Positions 41,480 to 54,721 are shown, counted from the first letter of the stretch. The stretch: 64,000 nucleotides of DNA from Solen grandis (GCA_021229015.1 CM037782.1:62671909-62735908); one strand, 5' to 3'. Made by a program: numbers and translations. The notes: generated by a model from the letters alone, not told the origin.

Positions 41480-42235
41480 ATAATTAAAAACATGACAGGC
41501 AGAGTTATGATCTTGGTCATTGCACTGCTCCTTTTCGCCATCGTTTTGTGTTTCTAGTTTCAAGTCCTTACCTTATATTATTTAATGAATTTTGCCCCCA
41601 AAAAGAAAAGAATAAAACAATAGATAAAGGAGGGAGATGATTAAAGAGTAGGACCAGGCAGAGTTATGGTTCTTTATCACTGCAATTCTCCTAGTTCTCA
41701 GAAATTCATTGTAAATTTAGATGAAGTGCACATTCGAAAATGATCCAGGTAGAGTTATGGCTTTTGGTCATTGCGCTTCCCGATCTCGACATCTACTATA
41801 TTTAAAGTCCTAACCTTGTAAAGTTTACGAGTTATGCTTCTGACAAAAAATAAAAAAGAAAGACAAAAGTAAGATAGTAAAAAAGAAATGGGCGAGGAAG
41901 AGGTATGTTTCTTGATCACCGCTCCTCTCCTAGTCACATTCTATTTATATATGAAATTTCAAGTTAATACCTTGTATAGTTTTCAAGTTATGGCCGAGGT
42001 TGAAGTTGCTGACAAACCAACAAAGAAACATACAGGGCAAAAGCAATATGTCCCTGGATCACATAACTGGGGGCATGAAAAGAAAGAAAAGAAACTCAAG
42101 TCAATACCTTGTATAGTTTTCAAGTTATGGCCAGTGTCGAAGTTGCTGACAAACCAAAAAAGAAACAAATAAACAGGGCAAAAACAAAGTGTCCCTGGAT
42201 CAAAGATGTCGGGAGCATGAAAAGAAAGAAAAGAA
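41480..42235 (+). repeat. diverged relative of the 146-bp tandem family
   Basis: Phrases such as CAGAGTTATG.TCTT..TCA(T/C)TGCA and TTCAAGTTATGGCC recur. A local duplication has period 137 bp (AATACCTTGTATAGTTTTCA at 41966 and 42103). It matches the theme of the array at 20352-21586. Confidence 0.6.
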
Positions 42236-42483
42236 ACCCAAGCCATAATTATTTACGGGAAAAAGATCCAGCTATGCATGGGTTTAACGAAATGTTTGAG
42301 CACGTCGAATATTCCCGGATCTGTTGCTTCATGCTCGGCAAAGGTAATAATGATACTGTGTACTAATTTATAGAATTTCAAGAAAAATATTATTGTAATG
42401 TTGGGGTTTACTGTTCTGCGGCAGTATTTCAGTCCTCAAGCGACATCCAGCTTATTACAATGTTATGGACACTTGTGTGTGAC

Positions 42484-42557
42484 TGCCTCAGCGACCAGTG
42501 CAGACTAAGTTCAGCCAGCAATCCGTGCAGTCTGATCATGGTCTGCACTGGTCGCTA
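42484..42557. repeat. hairpin element (GCGACCAGTGCAGAC arms)
   Basis: GCGACCAGTGCAGAC at 42492 pairs perfectly with GTCTGCACTGGTCGC at 42542-42556 over 15 bp, with a loop of about 35 bp that itself holds GTGCAGTCTGATCATGG. Probably a MITE remnant of a different family from the TTAA one. Confidence 0.7.
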
Positions 42558-43144
42558 TTCATTCAATGTATTTTTCAGAAAGCCCCCCCCCCCAAAAAAA
42601 AAAAAAAACCACGGTCCAAAATGAAGAAAGGAAAAGTTCAATTAAGAAATGGTCTTGCTAAAGTGAAAAATAGGGCACAGATGCACCCAGGCTCGCAGTT
42701 GTTTCCGTACTCGTATGTACGTTAAAATTTTGTGGTTTGGCTTACATAGAAAAATCACATTCACTGGATACAGGAAAATCAAAGTAAATCAAAATTGTTT
42801 AGAATATTAATTCTAAAGGATGTGATTTTTTCAGATTTTTTTTTTAATTATAAAAAGATTGAGAATGAACCGAGCGTTTTCATGGCGTAAGATATACCAA
42901 TAACACATCTACTAAATGTAGTACTATACCGTCGGATAAATATGTTAAATATTTAAGAAAAAAAATGCAGTTTTATACGTGATAAGTGTATGCCTGAGTT
43001 GCTTTACGTACGCTAACTCGCATTTGTATGGAATAATTTTTGTTCAAGATTAATCTCCCTTTGATTTGGGAGACCGTCTTTATTATGATATTTGAAAGTT
43101 TGGGACTTTTGTCTATATGAGATAGAAAAATTGTTGCCTCATCA

Positions 43145-43313
43145 TGTTGTAGACAAGTGGCATGATACCACATCCGGTCACAGTATCCTTAACTTTGAGC
43201 ACAAGGAGAATATACCTGTAGCATGTTAAACGACGTTGGTATGGCGTTGCCGGGGATCGAAACCACGACCTTCTAGTTACGGTTAAAACGTTCTAACCGA
43301 TCGGTTTTTGTTA
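43145..43313 (-). mobile_element. tRNA-derived SINE (minus)
   Basis: On the minus strand ACCGATCGGTTAGAACG (box A-like) is followed by GGTTTCGATCCCCGGC (box B), then a body ending with GTGACCGGATGTGGTATCAT. The body tail is shared with the SINE at 53541. Confidence 0.65.
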
Positions 43314-43595
43314 TAATATGTACGTCCTGACCGGTATATATAAGGGAGAGGTTATGTTATCCTTACTCAGCCTTGAAAAAAATAACACAAGTCACTGGGT
43401 TAGTCACTGAACAGAGATCGTCAACCTACGTCAATGAACTCCTTAATTTCACTTAAATATACCTTACCTGAACAGAGCACGTGTCTAGTCTGACTCTTCC
43501 GATTGATATGGCGCGTGGAGTGTTGCAAAATTGTATAAAAAATATTTGTTCAATAAAATATATTATGTTCTAAAAATAATATTCATGACGTTAAA

Positions 43596-43719
43596 AAAAT
43601 ATATATATGGACTAAAAAACGAACCAATATATATATATTCAGTCCAAATAAATATTGTTAGTCCATATATATATATTTTTGTCCATATTTACTTTTAAGT
43701 CCACATATATATTTTTAGT

Positions 43720-43750
<31 letters not shown>
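43596..43750. repeat. TA-rich minisatellite with AGTCCATATATAT units
   Basis: Repeats of (T)AGTCCATATATATAT in both orientations around (TA)n tracts, which can form cruciforms. It is followed by TA microsatellite. Confidence 0.75.
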
Positions 43751-43752
<2 letters not shown>

Positions 43753-44466
43753 CAAATATAAGTGACGACAAGCCTCGTTTACAAGTTTATTTTTCCTCGA
43801 CCGGTTTCATAAAATAAATCTTCAGGAGGTACACATGAATAACAATAAACAAAATGCTTAGCAACAACGTCGTGATGACGTTACATTAATTTGTGTATAA
43901 TAGGGGACGTCACTCTAATATATATAATCTAATATATAACTCTTATATATATATAATCAGACTGACATTTTAAGTTTTTTTTTTTTTAACAACACTTTCC
44001 TGAAGTCCTTAAACTATTCCCACTGTGTGTAACACTATTGCCTAAATATCATCATCACTGATTTCCTTTTCGTTATTATCTTATAAAATTTGTTAGTGTA
44101 AGACCTATTGTACAAATATATGTTGAAATTACGACCATATTTGTTGTTGGTATGAAATCGGTAATAAAGATTTTTTTAAATATACAACAGAGGCAGAAAC
44201 TGATTGACTGACTTATCTCCCTTTGTTCGATAGTACACACGTATTGTATTAAACAATTAACTGTTACGGTAACTAACCTTATGCCAAATTGCTATCAAAA
44301 ATAACCTAAACACAGTACTTTGACAGGTCGCCAATAAATTACCAGTCACTGATGATTGTTCAGTTATAAGAACAACGTGTACTTTGCTTATTGCCATAAT
44401 TGTAAAGATCAATAGACCAACTGGTCATATTATAATAATGACTAAGGAAAGAAATCAGTTTCTTAA

Positions 44467-44660
44467 TTAACCCTTTCCCTCATAAAGGATACCATGAAAA
44501 GACCTTTGCGAACAGCATAAAACCAGATCAGCCTGCGAGTAACTCGCAGGCTTATCAGGTTTTATGCTGTTCGCTGCTCCTCAGTGGTCTGGTAATGAGG
44601 ATTTTACAATTAAATTTGGTAAGGTTTCAGTTTGGCTTTCTATATGAGGGAAAGGGTTAA
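44467..44660. mobile_element. TTAA-ended hairpin MITE, copy 4 (internally deleted)
   Basis: Left end TTAACCCTTTCCCTCATAAA and right end TATATGAGGGAAAGGGTTAA are retained. About 45 bp near the right end (the ACTGAGTGCGTCAAAATGAG part of other copies) is missing. Confidence 0.88.
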
Positions 44661-45470
44661 CATGCTACTTTAAGCATGCAAATTTAATCTAAATAAGATT
44701 AATTGTGTTTATAGAAATTATATAGGAACACTTTTATATTTGCTTGCAATTATCAGTCAGGTTTAATAATGACCCTTACTACAGAGGTTACGACAAAATT
44801 GCATGATAAGGTGCTTACTTATAGAATAATACAAACATTATCAAAAAATACACATCTAAATAGATGGCGACATTTGTAATTAAAAGGAAATAAAGAAAAT
44901 AGAAAAACTGAAACAAATCAATTTTATTTTTTTTAAGATAGTAAAGGAATACCGTGTAGCTCAGCATATAAGTGTAGTTCGAGGCTCGAATTACACGAAG
45001 GCTACTTACCAATCACGTAGGGGTAATTCTATCTGAGTATTTTTCTCTTATAAAACTATCAATATATTTTATTTCTTCACAGATATTGTTAATTCTTAAG
45101 GTTATGATTTAAGTCAAATCAGTCATGTACTTGACTATTTTAATAAACAGTTTCAATGGATGGCGATTCTACCTAATATAAGAATGTATTTATTAGTTAT
45201 AGATATGATTTTTTTTTTGTGGAATTCAGCCATAGACTGGTTTGCACAGTGGCATGCTTTTGTGAATGGGCTCCTTGACTTCGGCGAAATAAGATAGATA
45301 TAAACATTCCAATGTTATATAACGAATGAATACTCTCAATATTTTCGACAGTCGTGTAGGAATTAAAGGTCCTCGTTGAAGATAACTATATTTGATATAA
45401 ACACCTTCGTTAGAGCAGGATTTGTAAAAATATTTCTAACGGGTTGTCTTTTTAGATCAGATGTGATTTT

Positions 45471-45730
45471 GGGGCCTCCGTGGCCGAGAGGGTAAAGTCG
45501 CTGACTTTAACCACTCACTCAGCCCCTCACCGCGTGGGTTCGAATCCCGGCAGGGTCATTCGGATTTTCATTTGAGGAAGCCTTCCAGCTGGCTTGCGGT
45601 AGGTCGGTGGTTCTACCCGGATGCCTTCGTGCATTCGGGGTCTTCCTCCACCTGTAATTAGCTGGACGTCGCTATATGACTGAAATACTGTCGAAGAGAC
45701 GGTAAACCCAAATAGTCAAGTCAAGTCAAG
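45471..45730 (+). mobile_element. tRNA-derived SINE with perfect 14-bp target duplication
   Basis: Head: GGCCTCCGTGGCCGAGAGGG (box A) and GTGGGTTCGAATCCC (box B), Leu/Ser-tRNA-like. The body has AGGAAGCCTTCCAGCTGGC and a tail CTGAAATACTGTCGAAGAGA, CGGTAAACCC, (TCAAG)n. The flanks carry the same 14 bases, TCAGATGTGATTTT, at 45457-45470 and 45731-45744, so the insertion is recent. Confidence 0.95.
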
Positions 45731-45744
45731 TCAGATGTGATTTT

Positions 45745-46990
45745 CTAGAGACGCATTGATGCCAAAGTGAACGTCAATTGCATGAAGTCAAGGGATTATA
45801 TGCGACGTCTCGTCCTGCATTAAATAAGAAGCATTCCTCGAAACTCTCAAATGGACAACTATACAATGTAGAGGTGATATCACTAACATAATTTGACCTC
45901 TTATGTTTTGTCATCCAAGACAACGTTTCGCTCGTTCTTCATGAATTATCAAATACCAGATATCGTTTCAACCACATTTGAACACACTTCTCTGATAAAA
46001 GCATGCAAGCTTGAGCAACATAATGGCATCTCGAGACACAGTTGGCCGCATTATATACATATTTTCATATATATGATCTGTTAACATATTTGTAAGTATT
46101 AAAATTAAGTTTGGTGGTACCTACCATCATTATATTAAGTTAATTTATGAAATAACACAAAATTAATATAATATTTGTAGAGATATTTGCGACATAAAAA
46201 CAATTAATGAGCAATTATAATGGTATATAAATTCGCTAACCAAGTATAAAAAATGTATATAAATATATAAATGAATAATTACATACGTAATTGTGTCATT
46301 ATTCATATATATTGAAATATCATATATCACTGAACATCTTTTTAGCTGCTTGTACTGAGTACTTTTTTAGTGTGGCAAAATTATTTTTTTTATCTTATAG
46401 GATCAAAGTGGCATATGAACAAATAAGAAGATATCTTAAAGAGAAATACGTTTATTAGGTTTTATTAAAAAGTCTTAAAGGAACACACTCGACTAATAAC
46501 ACCTTGCGTTGAATTGAAAAATATCGGTCTGAACAGCATTTATTCATAACGTTTTTCATTAACACCCGCCTAATAATCAAGAAATCACTATTTAAATACG
46601 AGTTAATACGCATTACGTGCCTCAGCATCAGGGCAGCCATTGTTTACATCCCGCTATTTCACGAGACTTCCCAGACGAAATCATGACGTCATCTACATTC
46701 TACGGTGATTAGTACAAGTAAATGTAAATTAAGGTTAACAATAATTTTACATTTCCTTAGAACCTTCCTATGTCGTCAATAAATAACTCATGAACATACC
46801 GGTATTTAATTTTACCAAAAAAAAAAAAAAAAAACACAAAAAAAAAACAAAAAAAACACCCTAAAATTATGCGATGCATATTCGATGCTTTAATTCATAG
46901 TCAAAGTACATTTATTATATATGGTGATTAAAATGATTTCTTTTTTTCTTTTTTAACAATTTCTGTCCGAATATGTTTATGTAACTTTAT
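45745..46990. other. no gene seen
   Basis: AT-rich DNA; a CRE-type TGACGTCA at 46684-46691 and an A-rich tract at 46818-46860. No supported coding region. Confidence 0.4.
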
Positions 46991-46997
46991 GTAACAA

Positions 46998-47080
46998 ACT
47001 CGACCCGGCCTAGGATCGAAACCGGTCCGCCGGCTGCAAGTCAAATGCTCTAACCACTGAGCCAAAGAGTCGACTCCCTG
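46998..47080 (-). repeat. tRNA-like (Ala-type) SINE head
   Basis: Minus strand: TTTGGCTCAGTGGTTAGAGC (box A), an anticodon-loop-like CTTGCAG (TGC) and GGTTTCGATCCTAGG (box B). The acceptor stem does not pair, so it is a SINE head or pseudogene and not a working tRNA gene. Confidence 0.65.
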
Positions 47081-48420
47081 ACGCAGTTATCAGAGATTGT
47101 ATTATTCATGTGACAACGCATCGTAACATTTATATTTGTGATGCCATAAAAATTGGATATAAAAAATTTAATTCAGAGATAAGCATACATTTCCAGGTGT
47201 ATGGAAGTTGACATTTTCATAATTTGATTTAATGTCATATGTTACGACTTGGCGTATACCTATACTTTGTGAGTCAGAGTACAGCTATGGTTATCTCTCT
47301 CTTTTTTTGCTTCTGACTCAAATTTGGATTGCATGCTACAAATGAAAAAAAAATAGATTTTTGATTTCGGACAATTTACATCTTGATTTCTTTGATAACA
47401 TTTTATGCCAAGTCCCTTTCGTATGTGTCTTATGGTGTAAAGTATAGAGTAATAATGTATAAACAAAACATACCTATATATATATGATAATTTTCGTATT
47501 AATAATTCTATATTATTCTCCAAAATGAAATTTACCGATCTAACGTACATCAATTTTGACATTTTGTTTCTTTATAACATTATTGACATTGTTTCGCTAA
47601 GTTTTACCGCGTTAATGGGGAATGGGCCTCCTATATTTCACATCATTATGTGATTGACTATTATCTTGAAAGTTCACACATACCCATATAAACCAATTAG
47701 TTCATTCTGTTTTGTCAGTAAAAGGTAGTCATGTGCAACCCTACAACACATCTCCCCTAACCCCCAAGGACCAATTTACCCATGGCTGTTTTTTCCCTTT
47801 ATTACCCTGTTTTTGGTGTCACAATAATTGCCCGAGACAGGAAATGATGATTACGTAATTATTTCCAACAAAACATAGACTTAATTGGACACCCACCACC
47901 CTTACAACCACACCTTTCAGTATAGTCCATACATTTATAGCGTCATCTATTAATAATGATTGATATACATGTTTATTTTTATTTTGTAGTTTACCTTTAT
48001 CAAGTGGGTTATTAGAGTGTGAACGCAAAACGGAATGTATATGATACACAAGGAAATGAAGAAAGATACCATTCGTCATTTACTATGTTACCTTTAAATA
48101 AGACTATTCGTTTCGGATGTATACAAACTAATATGCAAGGTTGCTAAGGGGTTAATGGAGTATGGTGTACAGTACGAAACGGTGACAACACATGCACTGA
48201 AATTGTATATGACTCACAAATAATGTATTTCAATCGTGCATAGATAGATGATCAATACTTATATTTAAACATAATTTCAAAAGAGATCATATCTTCAATT
48301 ATTTCCAGGACTGTATATCAAACTTCATCACTGAAAAGTATATTTAAATAGATAGTTTACAATAAGCAGTGATAACCATTATATCACAAGTACTTAAATG
48401 AAACAGTTTTACAACAAACA
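47081..48420. other. no gene seen
   Basis: AT-rich, intergenic or 3' intron of the receptor gene. No protein-like frames. Confidence 0.35.
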
Positions 48421-49420
48421 TGCATGAATCATTCTGATAAATATATATCCTCAAAATACATGTATTTTATCATTGTGAAAAAATATATGATCTAACAATA
48501 CATGTATTAACTTCATCCCTGATAACAGTATATGATCTCAAAAGATTTGAATTTACATCAATCAGTGATAACAATATATTATCTCACACTACATGTATTA
48601 ACTTCATCCCTGATAACAGTATATGATATCAAAAAGATTATGAATTTATCAATCAATCAGTGATAACAGTACATGCTCTCACATAATGTATTAACTTCAT
48701 CCCATGATAATAGTATATGATCTGGAAAAGTATATTTTCATCAATCCATGGATAACAGCATATATTTCTCCACTACATGATAGTTGTACTCATCTTGATA
48801 ACAGTATATGATTCAAAACATGAATTTACATCATTCTGTGATAACAGATATTTCTCAAATTCATGTATTTGATTATCATTGTGAAAACAAATATGATCTA
48901 ACAATACATGAATTGATTCATCCTTGATAACAGTATATATTTAAATATGATTTACATCATTCAGTGATAACAATATTTTCTCACATCATGTATTAAGCAT
49001 AACTTCTTTCTGTGATAACAGTATATGATTCAAATATGAATTGTATTTTCATCATATTTATCACAATACAATAATATTTGTGATAACAGTACATGTCTCA
49101 CTAATCATGATTTGATATCATTCTGTGATAACAGCATATGATCTCACTAATCATGAATTGATATCATTCTGTGATTATAAATACTTGTCCTAACAATACA
49201 CGTTCTGACAACATCCTGTGATTAGAATACTTGTTCTAACAATACACGTTCTGACAACATCCTGTGATAAGAATACCTGTTCTAACAATACACGCTCTGA
49301 CAACATCCTGTGATAAGAATACCTGTTCTACAATACACGTTCTGACAACATCCTGTGATTAGAATACCTTTCTAACAATACACGTTCTGACAACATCCTG
49401 TGATAAATACCTGTTTAACA
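48420..49420. repeat. degenerate TGATAACAGTATATGAT minisatellite
   Basis: About 20 units, of variable length 40-60 bp, built around TGATAACAGTATATGATCTC and TACATGTATTAACTTCATCC. Towards the right it turns into a more regular array of about 50 bp (CTAACAATACACGTTCTGAC, ATCCTGTGAT(A/T)AGAATACC), five copies at about 49165-49410. Confidence 0.9.
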
Positions 49421-50127
49421 AACAGTCTGCACATCTGTAAAAATACTAGATCACTAACATACTGTTCAAACAATACTTGCTCTTATAAGAAAATCATACA
49501 AAATTTTAAAAACAGTAAGGCATCACCTAAAAATAAAAAATACCGTCCTTCTACATGTACTGCAACATTTTTGATAAAGATATTTTTAATAACTATATCA
49601 ACTGACACCTGCTTATTTCAATTATGTATTATGAAAAATTGCTGCTAATTGTGTATAATGATGACGAGCTAAATAAAACAAATTCTCACTATGAGTATTG
49701 AACAGAGTAGACCTTAAGAAAAACATCATTTTTCCATAATATTGTTGAGCTCATAAAAATAACCACTTACTGTATAATATAATGTTGCTGAGCTAATTAA
49801 TCAAATGCCAGTTGTGGGTAAAGTTGCTGAGCTAAACAAATCATTTTTTTTAATACAGCTGATGAACTAAACAAAAGAAATACATGTACTTGTGTTTACT
49901 AAAGGAGAGAAATAAAATTATTTCAGACATACCTGTTCATGATTCACAGTTCAACACCTATTCTGCTTGTTAGATATATCTTCTTATCATATATAATGAC
50001 ATTAAATTATCTTTCTGAGTTGAATTCAAATACTGAAAATTAATGTATGCTACGACATAGCTTTTGTTGACTTAACAACCGAAACATGTTGGTACTGTAA
50101 ACTTATGTCTGAAAAGTTCAAAGATTA
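49421..50127. other. no gene seen
   Basis: AT-rich, with phrases like GTTGCTGAGCTAA.TAAA repeating irregularly (49670-49880), perhaps decayed minisatellite. Confidence 0.35.
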
Positions 50128-51007
50128 AAACAAGAGGGCCAAGATGGCCCTGAATCGCTCACCTGAGAAATTTTGCTTTCATTGCCTTTTTCAACATAGT
50201 CATACTGAATACAAAATCCATACAGAAGAACAGCAATATAATTTTAATTCCACGCAAAAAGTTTACATGTGGTCCAAAAAAAAAGAAAAAAAGTTAACCC
50301 AAGCGTGGGACCAATTTTGACCCCAGGGCCATGATTTGAAAACTTGGTTCAGGTCTACAAGGCCAGGTTACATACCAAATATTTAAACTCCAGGCCTTGT
50401 GGTTTCTGAGAAGAAGATTTTCTAGATTTTCCTATTTATATCCCTTTTACAAACAAGTGACCCTTGGGGCGGGGCCAATTTTAACCCCAGGGCCATGATT
50501 TAAAAAACCTGGTAGATGTTCATAAGGAAATGATACACACCAAATATCTAAACTCCAGGCCATGTGATTTCTGAGAAGAAGATTTTTTCTAGTTTTCTAA
50601 GCCTATGTAAATTCAAGTGACCCCTGTGGAGGGGCCAATGTTGACCCCAGGGTCATGATTTGAACTTGGTAGAGATCCACTAGACACTGCTACACACCAA
50701 ATATCTAAGCTCTAGGCCTTGCAGTTTTGCAGAAGAAGATTTTCAAAGTTTGCATTTTTAAAATCTATTTTAGCTCCTGTGACCTACTTTTTCAAACAAT
50801 CAAAATAATTTGAACCATCTTGATAGAGGTCATCATAAAGATTATTCCTGTGAAGTTTGGTCAAAATCCATTCAGCGGTTTAGGAGGAGATGTTGTTTAA
50901 AGGAAATTGTTGACGCCACGCCGGACGCACGCACGCACGGACGACGGACGCCGGACAAAAGGTGATCACAAAAACTCACTATGATCACGTTGTGCTCAGG
51001 TAAGCTA
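50128..51007 (+). mobile_element. terminal-palindrome repeat element, copy 4
   Basis: Starts AACAAGAGGGCCAAGATGGC. It has the same internal units as copy 2 (GACCCCAGGGCCATGATTTG, AGGCCTTGTGGTTTCTGAGA). It ends GACGGACGACGGACGCCGG and a CTCA...GTGCTCAGGTAAGCTAA end. Confidence 0.8.
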
Positions 51008-52504
51008 AGAATTAAACGGAAAGGAAATAAAAAGTCAGTCACTTTTTACATACATTGATGATGATAAATTAGATTTATAGATATATGTTCTGTAAATTCT
51101 GCACATATGTAGCCTTTTCAACTAATTGCAGTCCAATATTTTTATTGATTTTCCAACAGTCATAAAATAAAATATATAAAGTGATAGATTTCGGATACAA
51201 ACATTTACTTTGTATAAATTACAGATACTAATCGGAAATATAATCTGTATTTTTGAGAAAGTCTATATATTTTGCCTAACTAGATAGTACATATCCTTTA
51301 CTGTCAATATTCTAATGGAAGAATCTAAAATATAAATCTAAAATATAAATATAAACTATAAATTAGACAGCTTAAGGATTTAAACTTTATGAAGCAGGAA
51401 TATGGATTTATTATATTCAGACATGAAATACAAATTATCATTTGCAGATTCAAATACCAACTTATCAGTTTCTTTTCTTAAGATGCAACATCATTATGTA
51501 TAATCATAAGATACAAACTCAACACCCAGTACATGCAACATGATTACTAACAATCGACAGAAAGTCCTTATTTACAGACATAATAGTTTAAAAATATTAC
51601 TTACTGTTATTGAATTATTTTTACTGTTGCGATATGAGAACATCTCTCTCTCTCTCATCTTTCACTGAGAAAAGTAAGTTTGCAGTCACAAGAAACAAAA
51701 TTGTATTAAACACTTCACATTAAGTCTGCCTTTAAATATCTTATAAACGAATTAATAGGGTTATCATATGTGTTGGAAACTAAATATTTCAAACCGATTG
51801 TCTAAAAAAATACGTGTACTCGTAAGCATGCTAATGTGCTTTATCGATATGACATGTCCCTGTATGGATATTTTTTATCTTTCGCAATAAAATATAAACG
51901 TTCCCTATATCGACATCTTTTTTTGGTACGTTAACTTCCATTAATTCTTTTCTAAACATATCACAATACATTCATTCTTCAGAATGCTTTAGCTACATTG
52001 ATGTATATTCATAGTTGGAAACTTAATTTGTAAGAAATTAGCACCACGCATTTCTCGAAATGATGCATACAAGTACACAAGTACATTTAATCGATATAAA
52101 GATTATACGACAAAGTAATGTGCGAGAAAATTAAAACTGCCTTATGAACATATAGAACAAATTACCAATGACAACAAGAGCATAAAGAAACCCATGAGGT
52201 CTCTAGACTTATCCTTGGCCAGATGTGAAGCTATTACACTTTTTTATGATAAAGAGCGTATCACTTAGGGTATGGCATGGCGACTTGATTATCAGTTTCA
52301 AAATTATTTGATGTATCGTCATTCATGGTCACAAAAAATGGCTTAATCTTCTATTCATGAATGCGATTTAAATTTATATTACATTGCCTAAATGAAAAAA
52401 TGATACAATCTCAAACAGTGTATAACTGCCTTAAGTTGTTGTTTAACTTATATTGAGAAACAGTAAATACTTATTTATTGTTAAGTAAAATTTTGTGGGG
52501 GGCT

Positions 52505-52553
<49 letters not shown>

Positions 52554-52890
52554 TAGAATACTTATTGTCAAACACAGGTCATTTCAAAAACAAAGAATGA
52601 TGTTCACAGGAGAATACTTTAAACGACAGTAAGTTTTAATTGTTTCCAAACATGACACGCACGGGTCTTGAAAAACCCTTGAAGTTTATGTCTGCCTTAA
52701 AAGATCCTTGAAAATGCCATTTTGCCCCATGAACCCTTGAGCAAACCTTAAAATAACTGAAAGGTCATGCAAAATCCTTGAATTCGGTGTGTAGCAGTGG
52801 TTATATTAGTGGGGTAAGATACAAATACAAAGTCTAGCAATCTGAATATCGATTTAAGAGCATTTTTTTTTCAGAAAATAAAATGTTTAC
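51008..52890. other. presumed 3' part of receptor gene, exons not found
   Basis: The transmembrane exon at 52891-53005 ends in phase 2, so at least one more coding exon should lie here or further left. I found none that I can support. The stretch holds an (AT)n tract (52507-52552) and a GAACCCTTGA/AATCCTTGAA-type repeat at about 52665-52785. Confidence 0.4.
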
Positions 52891-53005
52891 CTCATGCATC
52901 GAGTTCTTTTACGTATTACGTATACCATCACAACAACAACAACTGCAAACACAGTTCCAGCTATGATGATTGCAATGTAAACTGTATCACCTTGGACTGG
53001 TTTCT
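52891..53005 (-). CDS. receptor gene exon: transmembrane segment
   Basis: Acceptor ATTTCAG, donor GTAAACAT. Encodes EKPVQGDTVYIAIIIAGTVF then AVVVVVMVYVIRKRTRCMR: a single membrane helix followed by basic stop-transfer residues. It splices in phase 1 from the EGF exon at 53918 and ends in phase 2. This makes the gene a type I membrane receptor. Confidence 0.85.
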
Positions 53006-53540
53006 CTGAAATATTATCAATTATATTATTCATATTGTAATTTATCATTTAGAGTTCTATCGTATTGTAAACCTATATATACCATTTTTTTATTGAGATT
53101 TAACTACGTTATTTAACATACTAACATGTAATCATCAGCAAAATGACATAAAGGGATATACATTTTCGTTCCGCTGAAACTTGCATGTAATATAAAATGT
53201 CCCGTATAATTGTATGTAACGGAAAGCTGCAAAAATAAAGATGAAAGAAATTAAACAAGAAATAAAGTAACAGTTTGCAGTAGCTGTATCCTTAAATAAT
53301 TCGTTAGATTCCGATTTGGCAAATTTTATCTATTCCAACCCATTACTATTGGATATGCTATGTTATAATGCATTATGTACATTTTGTACTGAGATATGTG
53401 TATCTTTAAATCTAACATCATAAGACATACGCTAATTGATTGCATATAAAGACAGCGCTATTAACAGGACAAATGGTCAAATTCATCGAAAAGCCGACGA
53501 TAGGAAAATATTTACATCAAAAAGTTCATATATGAAAAGA

Positions 53541-53856
53541 CCGCCCCCGGTGGCTAAGTGGTTAGAGCGTCCGCATCGGTTGCGGGAGGTCGAGGGTCTA
53601 TCTCTGGCTGCGACATACCAAAGTCGTAAAAAATGGTACTGTGATAGCTCCCTTGCTTGGCGCTTAGCAAAAAAGGGTATTGTCAGGACTGGTTTGCCCG
53701 GTGTCAGGATAATGTGACTGGGTGTGGTATCATGCCACATGTCTACGGCGTGAAACTGCAGTGTGGCAGCACTATATCTGTCTCAAGTAGACATCGTCTC
53801 CAAATGACCGAAATACTGTCGATGGGACGTTAAACCCAACAAATAAAACAAACAAA
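53541..53856 (+). mobile_element. tRNA-derived SINE with 15-bp target duplication
   Basis: Head CCCGGTGGCTAAGTGGTTAG (box A); box B is degenerate (GGTCGAGGGTCTATC). Body GGTGTGGTATCATGCCACAT, tail GAAATACTGTCGATGGGACG, TTAAACCC, then AACAAATAAAAC. The flanks TCATATATGAAAAGA (53526-53540) and TCATATACGAAAAGA (53857-53871) differ at one base. It lies in an intron of the receptor gene. Confidence 0.9.
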
Positions 53857-53917
53857 TCATATACGAAAAGAAGCTTTTGGTATTTACGATGGATGAAGTA
53901 CGGGATAGGTCACAAAC

Positions 53918-54052
53918 CTCGGTCACATTTGTCCCCCTGCCATCCAGCATTACACCCATGTCTGCACCGACCGCTGACCTTGTCACAGTTCCCATTGCAA
54001 TTCATACTACATGTGCCATTACACAAGCTTCCGTAGTTTCCGTCTGGACAAT
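53918..54052 (-). CDS. receptor gene exon: EGF-like domain
   Basis: A 135-bp phase 1-1 exon encoding one EGF-like module: CPDGNYGSLCNGTCSMNC and CDKVSGRCRHGC then GWQGDKCDRG, with cysteines in MEGF/CED-1-type spacing. It is a near duplicate of the exon at 57035, so the two arose by exon duplication. Confidence 0.9.
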
Positions 54053-54579
54053 CTGTGTAATTATAACATACGCTTAAATTTGAAAGGGGTTTCTTTCACC
54101 AAACATCAGGTGTAACTACAAATCTTAAAAATACATTTCATTCTGTTGACAATTGCATTTTATATAAAGTAACAGGTATGATCGTTTAAAAAGGAATGGT
54201 TCGAAAAGAAAGGTGAAAAATTAATCAAGAAAAAAAGTAACACTCTATTTTAGTCCTAAATAATTGGTCATTCTGCTACTAGTCACAATTCCACCAATAC
54301 CTTATTTCTGGCTTTGTTTAAAAGGAAAGTTATAGATATATGCATTTCTAATCTTCCTAATGCTATCTCCCGCTGAGGAGATATATCATCCTCAATAAAA
54401 AAAATAAACTTGTTCAAATAAATGTATAAAATGATGTTGTAATATGAATTGATTTCAAAAAAGCTAATATCATATGTTTGATGAACATGTAACATTATAC
54501 TGCAATGCTGTACATGTTGTACTAAAGAATGTGTACAATTTAATTTATTTAGCCTTAGACATAAGTTAATTGAATGCAC

Positions 54580-54721
54580 CTTTGTCGCATGAAAGTCCTT
54601 GCCATCCCGGTTCACAAAGTCCAACGTCACATATACCTTTGATATGGTCACAATGGCTGCCATTTATACAGTTACATGTATAGGAACAGTTTTGTCCGAA
54701 AGAAGGATTAGAGTTTGCCCG
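54580..54721 (-). pseudogene. decayed EGF-like exon of receptor gene
   Basis: Encodes SFGQNCSYTCNCINGSHCDH and CDVGLCEPGWQGLSCDKG with a normal phase-1 donor (AAAG|GTGC). Upstream, however, the only AG acceptor before the open part (AATAG|CGGG) gives phase 0, while phase 1 is needed. The module also lacks the first Cys-Pro pair seen in its sisters. Skipping it preserves the frame from the exon at 57035 to that at 53918, so I regard it as dead or optional. Confidence 0.55.

Noticed and set aside
46998..47080. tRNA-Ala gene
   Set aside because: Box A, box B and a TGC loop are present, but the acceptor stem does not pair; SINE head or pseudogene is more likely.
48420..49420. CRISPR-like array
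   Set aside because: Units are degenerate, spacing varies and there are no unique spacers; it is a eukaryotic minisatellite.
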